A DNA stretch of 64,000 bases from Leptasterias polaris (lineage: Eukaryota > Echinodermata > Asteroidea > Forcipulatida > Asteriidae): assembly GCA_037783415.1 (NCBI GenBank), contig JAZGTN010000028.1, forward strand, positions 620,001 to 684,000, written 5' to 3'. The notes below the pieces were generated by a model. It had not been told where the DNA came from. It saw only the letters and a program-made list of their open reading frames with translations, and ran no database searches. Position numbers and translations under genes: made by a program. How positions within the stretch are numbered: the first letter of the stretch is position 1; every line of letters starts with the position of its first letter. Below are positions 58,703 to 64,000 of the stretch, piece by piece.

Positions 58703-59959
58703 TATAGGTTTTCTCGGTCAATTTCGGCAAATGAGCAGCCAATTTAACCACGACGCTATTCTATTTCGCGCGAAAACGAATGCTACTGAAAAGGGTCATT
58801 CGATTTCGTTTTATGACTAGTCAAATGTTCTGTTGTGTCATTCGATTTAACAAAATAATCTTTCAATTTAACAATTCAACAAAGCAGCATTCAAATTCGC
58901 AGGAACTTTTTGAGGCGTGTGTTTAGTCATTCAAATTCATTTATGGGCAGTCATTTCGGGAATTTGTACAATCTAAAAAACGCCCTGTTAAACTTTTGTT
59001 TCCTTTCGAATGTTAAGGGCATAAATAGGGTTAACTTATATATTGGCACTAGTTTAACACGCATATTTCTAGAAATGGCAGCTCGTGGTCCCTACTCCCC
59101 ATTCCTGAACAGCGCGGAGATGGCACACTCTGCATTCAAGGCTGCAGTTAAACGCATCCTTGGGTTACCTGAGTGGCAACAACGTGTCGGAGACAGACAG
59201 GCTGCCCAACAAGCAGGAATGAACATGCAGCAGTGGAGGTGCAATCTCCTTCAACAAGCAGCCATTCAGAGCGTTGATGCCATCACCCAAGTGAAGTGCA
59301 TGCAGTGATACAACCATACCCAAACGTATATGCCAAGATGTCTGGCACGCCAACAGATTGATGGTTGAGGAAGAAACATCAACAATGAAACAAAAAATTA
59401 AAAAATTTAAACATAAAGAAACAACCCATTCAGACACAAAAACAAATTAGGTCTCGGTCAGTTAACCAAAGATCCCCCCCCCCAAAAAAAATAATAAAAA
59501 ATAAAATAAAGAAGAAAACAAAGAAGAAGAAAAAAAACCTCAAGGGCCCCATGTAAAGTGTACTGGAAACATAGGCCTAACTAAAGCAAATAAGGTTTGC
59601 CTGAATTAAAGTGAATTAAAGTTTATCTGTTTATTTGTATTTCTTAAGTCGTACTTATTTGAATTCTCATTTAGCGAAATTGATTGGCTCTTTACGAAAT
59701 TGAAAAAAATAAATCAGTAAAAAACTCCAGTCAAACCAGCTTTGCTAAATTGAATGATGATTTAGTGTCACGAAAAAGAATGACGATATGCTAAATTGAA
59801 CACAGTGCTAAAGGAATTTGAATGCCTCAAAACTAAATTGAATGGCCGAATTCTGAATTTGAAACGCAGTAACAACTGGAGAGGCAAAATAGCTTTAATT
59901 CGAACGCACGAAAATGAAATCGGCTGCTCATTTGCTGAATTTGACCGAGAAAACCTATA
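58703..59959 (+). mobile_element. DNA transposon with 38-bp inverted repeats
   Basis: TATAGGTTTTCTCGGTCAAT, then TTCGGCAAATGAGCAGCC (58703-58740), is matched by the inverse at 59922-59959 at 36 of 38 bases. The total is 1,257 bp. Subterminal zones carry repeated CATTCAAATT / AATTTGAATG motifs in opposite orientation. The palindromic TATA at the ends hides a 2-bp TA or AT duplication. A transposase C-terminal fragment lies inside. The layout fits Tc1/mariner-like or ISL2EU-type elements; I cannot decide which. Confidence 0.85.
59047..59308 (+). pseudogene. DDE transposase C-terminal fragment
   Basis: The frame ends at 59308. It contains FLEMAARGPYSPFLNSAEMA, then HSAFKAAVKRILGLPEWQQR and a helix rich in Gln. 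The PYSPFLN..E..FK..VKR pattern is the region around the last catalytic acid of Tc1/mariner- and ISL2EU-like transposases (usually PPYSP.LNPIE). Here the glutamate is kept but the preceding Pro-Ile is Ser-Ala. The first two catalytic acids are not seen: the upstream part of the element is AT-rich and too short for a full enzyme. It is an internally deleted, non-autonomous derivative. Confidence 0.65.
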
Positions 59960-61009
59960 GTAATAAATACGGACTTAATTTCAGCTCCGGGGCGCCAAGT
60001 CCAAATGTTAAATGGAGTTTTATTGAGGTTGAAATATCGGTGGTCATTTCCATCTCAAAACAGGAGACGTTTTAGTTGTCATTCAAGCGAGACCGTTGAT
60101 AATCAGTCAGGGCTCGGTTTCAGGAAACAGCTTCGCAGGAGGAAACTGAGCAACGCATTTGTCCGCAAGGTGTTGTTCAATCAATCTTTATTTAGCAAAA
60201 TCATTTATTTAGTAAATATCCTTTGTATTTAATATGTAGCTTTATGGCACTGAGTATAATCAGATTTTATTTCTATCATTCATGTTTGTTTGTTTTGATC
60301 TGTGCAGTGAGATGAGTCTGTTTTTCTTCGTCTTTGATTAGCAAGCCTTTTTCAAGATACACTTGAGTCATTGGGTGTTGACTGAAATCAACTGTATCGG
60401 GGAATGACACATGATCGTAACAATTATGCAGTGAAAAGTTTCAGTTCTTAAATTTTTTTCAATGTTATTATATTGATAATAGGAATATTAAGCTTGAAAA
60501 TAATATCAAATTTGAGTATGACATTTGCTTTATAATGATATACAGTGACGTTTCAGTAGAGGGGGTGGGGGAGTGGGCATGGGAGGAAGCCCCAACACCT
60601 GATCCGATCGAACCTTCGCCCCCACATGAGATTGAAAACAATGCACAAGTAAATGGTTGGATTACATAACCCCCAATTATGTCTTTGCAGCTGCCTACCT
60701 CGTTATCTAAATTTTCTGTTTAAGCCAGGCAAGTGAGGTTGAATGTGTGATACATTTGAATAGTAAAGCGACACTCCTGTTGTATTAACTAGAATTTTAA
60801 ACGATGAAGTAACCTTGTTGTGGCTTCACTGATAATGAATGAAGAAATAAAAACTCATCATAAGAATCAGAGTGCAGTTTTGACTATGTGTATCTATCCG
60901 TCTCGTCACAACGCACCAGTATATACACTTATATCAATCTGCCAACAGAATTGTGAATGGTATTTAGCCTGTATTAGCCCATAATCAGTACATTTTTGCA
61001 GAAAATAGA
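59960..61009. other. No recognisable feature
   Basis: Unique-looking sequence with short ORFs only. Confidence 0.5.
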
Positions 61010-61011
61010 CA

Positions 61012-61255
61012 CCCCCCAAAAAAAATATATATATATATATATATAAAAAATTAATAAATAAATAGGGGCCTAATGAAAAAAGGAAAAAAATAATAAAAAT
61101 AAAATACATATACACCTATATATATATGATATATAAATAACAAATAATTAAAATAAAAACCATAAAAAAAAATCACCCCCAAAACCAACAATCAAACAAC
61201 ACCCCCCCAAAAAAAAAAAAAATTAAATAAAATTATAATAATATTTTTTTACCAT
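61012..61255. repeat. AT/A-rich low-complexity tract
   Basis: (AT)n at about 61,026-61,046 followed by A-rich sequence interspersed with C-runs. Confidence 0.9.
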
Positions 61256-61577
61256 TCAGATATGGCTTTTCAATTTTGGGATGGCAAATCTTATTAATTC
61301 TTCTACATTATTTGTTAATAGAACTAATTGTTTATGAAATTAAATAAACATTCATTTGTAATTAAAACGAGATGTTCCCATCCGGGCCAATTAATGGAAG
61401 TTCAAGGCCTATTGAACGACAACAACTCAAAATGCAAATGTTTTCTCTTCAGTGCATGGACATTCATTCCTAAAAGCCCTTATCCAATAGTCCAAAACAA
61501 ATTAGTTTGGACTTCACCGAGTGACACAGTGCAATAATTACTGACATGAAGACCTTTATCACGTTGCAACCACTCCC

Positions 61578-61609
61578 GTCTCCCCCCCCCCTCCCCCCCC
61601 CCCCCTCTC

Positions 61610-61645
<36 letters not shown>
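61578..61645. repeat. C-run and (CT)n microsatellite
   Basis: C-runs interrupted by T at 61,578-61,612 pass into about 15 CT units to 61,644. Read on the minus strand it gives a spurious Arg-Glu-rich ORF. Confidence 0.95.
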
Positions 61646-61652
<7 letters not shown>

Positions 61653-64000
61653 GCCATTCAAATCAATGTAATTAAAATGCAGCAAGATAGTGTATAATTA
61701 TATTTAGTTGACTATTCATTTATTTCTTCTTTTTTATCAGGGTAAAACATAACAATGGTCGCCCTGAGACTACCAATTTAAAGATAAAAATGCGATGTGA
61801 AGCAAGTTAGAGCGAATGCAAAAAATGTAATGCATAAATAAATCTCAAAAGTTAAATAAATAATTATAATAATAATTTTATAGTAATAGTACCCCATAAA
61901 GATAAGTACAATTACAGTAATCATGAGAAGGTTAAGACAGAACTAATTAGAAGGGGTTCTACTTCAAAACAAATGAAATGTACACAATTAAATATATTTT
62001 CATAAGAAAGCAGTATTTAAGTGAAGGGGAGGACCAAGATATCTAATTTGAAGCTAAATTACGTGAATTATAATTGCAAACAATACAACAAACAGCGTTG
62101 TGACTTAATCAAACCAGAATTCATAAATGTTACCCAAAGGAACTAGCATTGGTTTTTTAACTGTCTATTTTTATCAAGGGGCTGCTCAATACAAACTTAC
62201 AATGGCACACGATCATTTGTCTTCTTCTTGTTTTACTTTTAACCATAAAAAGACCGAACCTGTAATAGTTACAGTCGAAAGAATTTATAGTCTTGGAAAC
62301 CTTGTGAACGTGTATATAGTTTCCATGACAGATTTGCTTCAATCAAAATGAGTTACCATTTCTCCCCAATCACAATTTTTGAAACACTGGCAAACATCGG
62401 GCCGCTGCGGGCCAGTTTGCTTACCCAGTGCGCAAATATTTGGAGGAAGTCCACGTGACCACCATGCAAATTAGCCAAACTATGCCTGCTTGCACAGAGC
62501 AACAAGAATTACTGTATTTGATGAACTTGTCATTTATGAGCGCCTATAGAGAGTAAAGTACAACAATAATTGGTTTGTCAAAGGGGAGAGGGACGGAAAC
62601 GACCCTAGATGTTACATAATAATTATTACAAGCCCGTACAGCAGTTCTGTTGCAACAACATAATGTTGTAATGTTACTGTTAACTTTATGAAAGTAGCAT
62701 GAATGTAGGGTCATAGACTTGTTTAAGTCAACGTATTGCTGGTTTACCGGCATTTACCGGCATTGTTATAAAGAAATATACAATTAGTCACATTTGAAAG
62801 TTTCAGCTGAATCTGAATACAATGTCTACTTGCTGAGAAAACAGGAAAAAATGTCTCGCTATTATCACAAAAACGTCGAGTTGATATTTTTCGACGCACT
62901 CAAATGCATCCAATAATTATTTGGGTACTAATTTGTAATAAAACTAAGTTTTTATTGTCTCGTGAAGTCTATCACCTTACATATTTCCATATTATGAGGT
63001 AAATTTCTGTCATGTTTTATAGTCAGTTAACAATACCAATAATCCCCTCTTCGATATGTACTTTCATTTTCTTTGTACACAAGGACTAACCTTTTGAAGA
63101 GCAAGTTTTGTTATAAATCTAGCAGCGAGGTTGTCATATCTTAAAAGGGATTCGGTCTACATTTAGATGAAATCCGTAACGGGTGCTCAGTTTCCTTTAA
63201 ACATTGTATGAACAACATGCTGATCATTGAAATGTTTATATAAGAAACTGTACTTTAAGGTGTTTTTTTTCTTTTCTTTTGTGTGTGTTTTTAAAAATGT
63301 ATTTTGTGTGTATTTTTTTTAAAACGTAAAACAGGACATTGATGTAAAACAGCTTCGCTGATCTTTTTCTCCTATGTATAAAGATATTGAACTAAATAAA
63401 TAAATAAATAAAAAATAAAAAATAAATAAATGACAGATAAGAAGAACAGTTATCAAGTATTGTGGTAGATTGTAAGATTAACAAACAAATTATTTAAAAA
63501 CTACAATACAATTATGAAAACCAAAAAACCGAAAAAAACCATACAAACTAAAGCCTAATAACCCCAATAACAATAATAACAAAAGCATATATGAAAAAGC
63601 AAAGACAAAGATAAGCCCACAAAGTACTAAATGCTATGTTGAGAAGACCTTTTACTAAGTTTCTGTTCTAATGGGAATAATCATAAGCAAAGATCCTCTA
63701 TAAATATTCACATTTTCCCTGAATTTCTATATATTTCTGTCGGGTTTAGTTAGAAGCAAGTCACCGCTTAACACACACAGCCGACCCAATGGCAGCTCAT
63801 CAGTTCAGATCTACTCGAAAAGTAGAAAAGGGGGAACGTTGGTCTCATTTGAAGGGAACTAGGTCGTGTGCTGAATAAGAAATCGGTCGAATGAGCAGCC
63901 GCATCGGTTTTCGTATCCGATTCCAATAACCCAACTGCTCCTTCTGCAGCTCCTTCTTCTCGAGACTGGCATGGCCGTCACTTCGTCCCAACCAAAGGCT
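61646..64000. other. No recognisable gene
   Basis: AT-rich sequence with an (AAAT)n tract at about 63,391-63,431. The last 220 bases become GC-richer and might be near an exon beyond the window, but no frame with a recognisable domain is seen. Confidence 0.5.

Noticed and set aside
61470..61685. Arg/Glu-rich minus-strand ORF
   Set aside because: Read-through of the CT microsatellite.

Overview
The window looks like gene-poor nuclear DNA from a metazoan, most likely a marine invertebrate deuterostome and probably an echinoderm of the sea-star type. The reasons are: no dense ORFs or operons; AT-rich sequence with many microsatellites; tRNA-derived SINEs with a conserved central body and a GCGCTATATAA-type tail, as in Deu/V-type SINEs; CR1/Jockey-like LINEs; and short TTAA-flanked repeats beginning AGGCACTG that I recognise from echinoderm (starfish-like) DNA. 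The taxonomic call is inference from memory of repeat families. No host protein gene, rRNA or functional tRNA gene can be supported. Nearly every short ORF is chance or lies in a repeat.

Layout. 0-5 kb: A-rich hairpin repeats, a possible 1.9-kb TTAA-flanked element holding degenerate minisatellites, a clean 369-bp TTAA MITE, and a Leu-tRNA-derived SINE inside a minisatellite. 5-11.8 kb: mostly unique sequence with one copy of a 'CTCTAAAAACTC...GGGTCA' element expanded into a 20-bp tandem array. 11.8-14.8 kb: a ~3-kb element bounded by ACTGTAAAACC inverted ends, with one coding exon. 15.5-17.2 kb: a 5'-truncated LINE with an intact reverse transcriptase reading frame on the minus strand. 17.6-32 kb: unique sequence with a minus-strand SINE and two more copies of the GGGTCA family. 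32.5-34 kb: a decayed LINE of the same tail family, interrupted by a TTAA MITE and a hairpin. 36-44 kb: a LINE 3' end, several MITEs, a perfect 74-bp-arm palindrome, a 78-bp exact duplication and a 34-bp array. 44.4-46.8 kb: a frameshifted LINE fragment flanked by 105-bp repeat arrays in opposite orientation. 48.1-49.2 kb: a hAT-type element with an 8-bp target duplication, carrying a tRNA-like SINE. 54-60 kb: an ACGTCA cluster, a Harbinger-type MITE, a 42-bp tandem array sharing its core with the 37.8-kb palindrome, and a DNA transposon with a transposase fragment. 60-64 kb: low-complexity sequence.

The contents do not act together as a pathway. The window is a record of nested and decaying transposons. 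I see no convincing new biological system. The most useful leads are the repeat families that recur at separated loci with different internal architectures (palindrome versus tandem array, tandem versus simple copy) and the LINE framed by inverted arrays.
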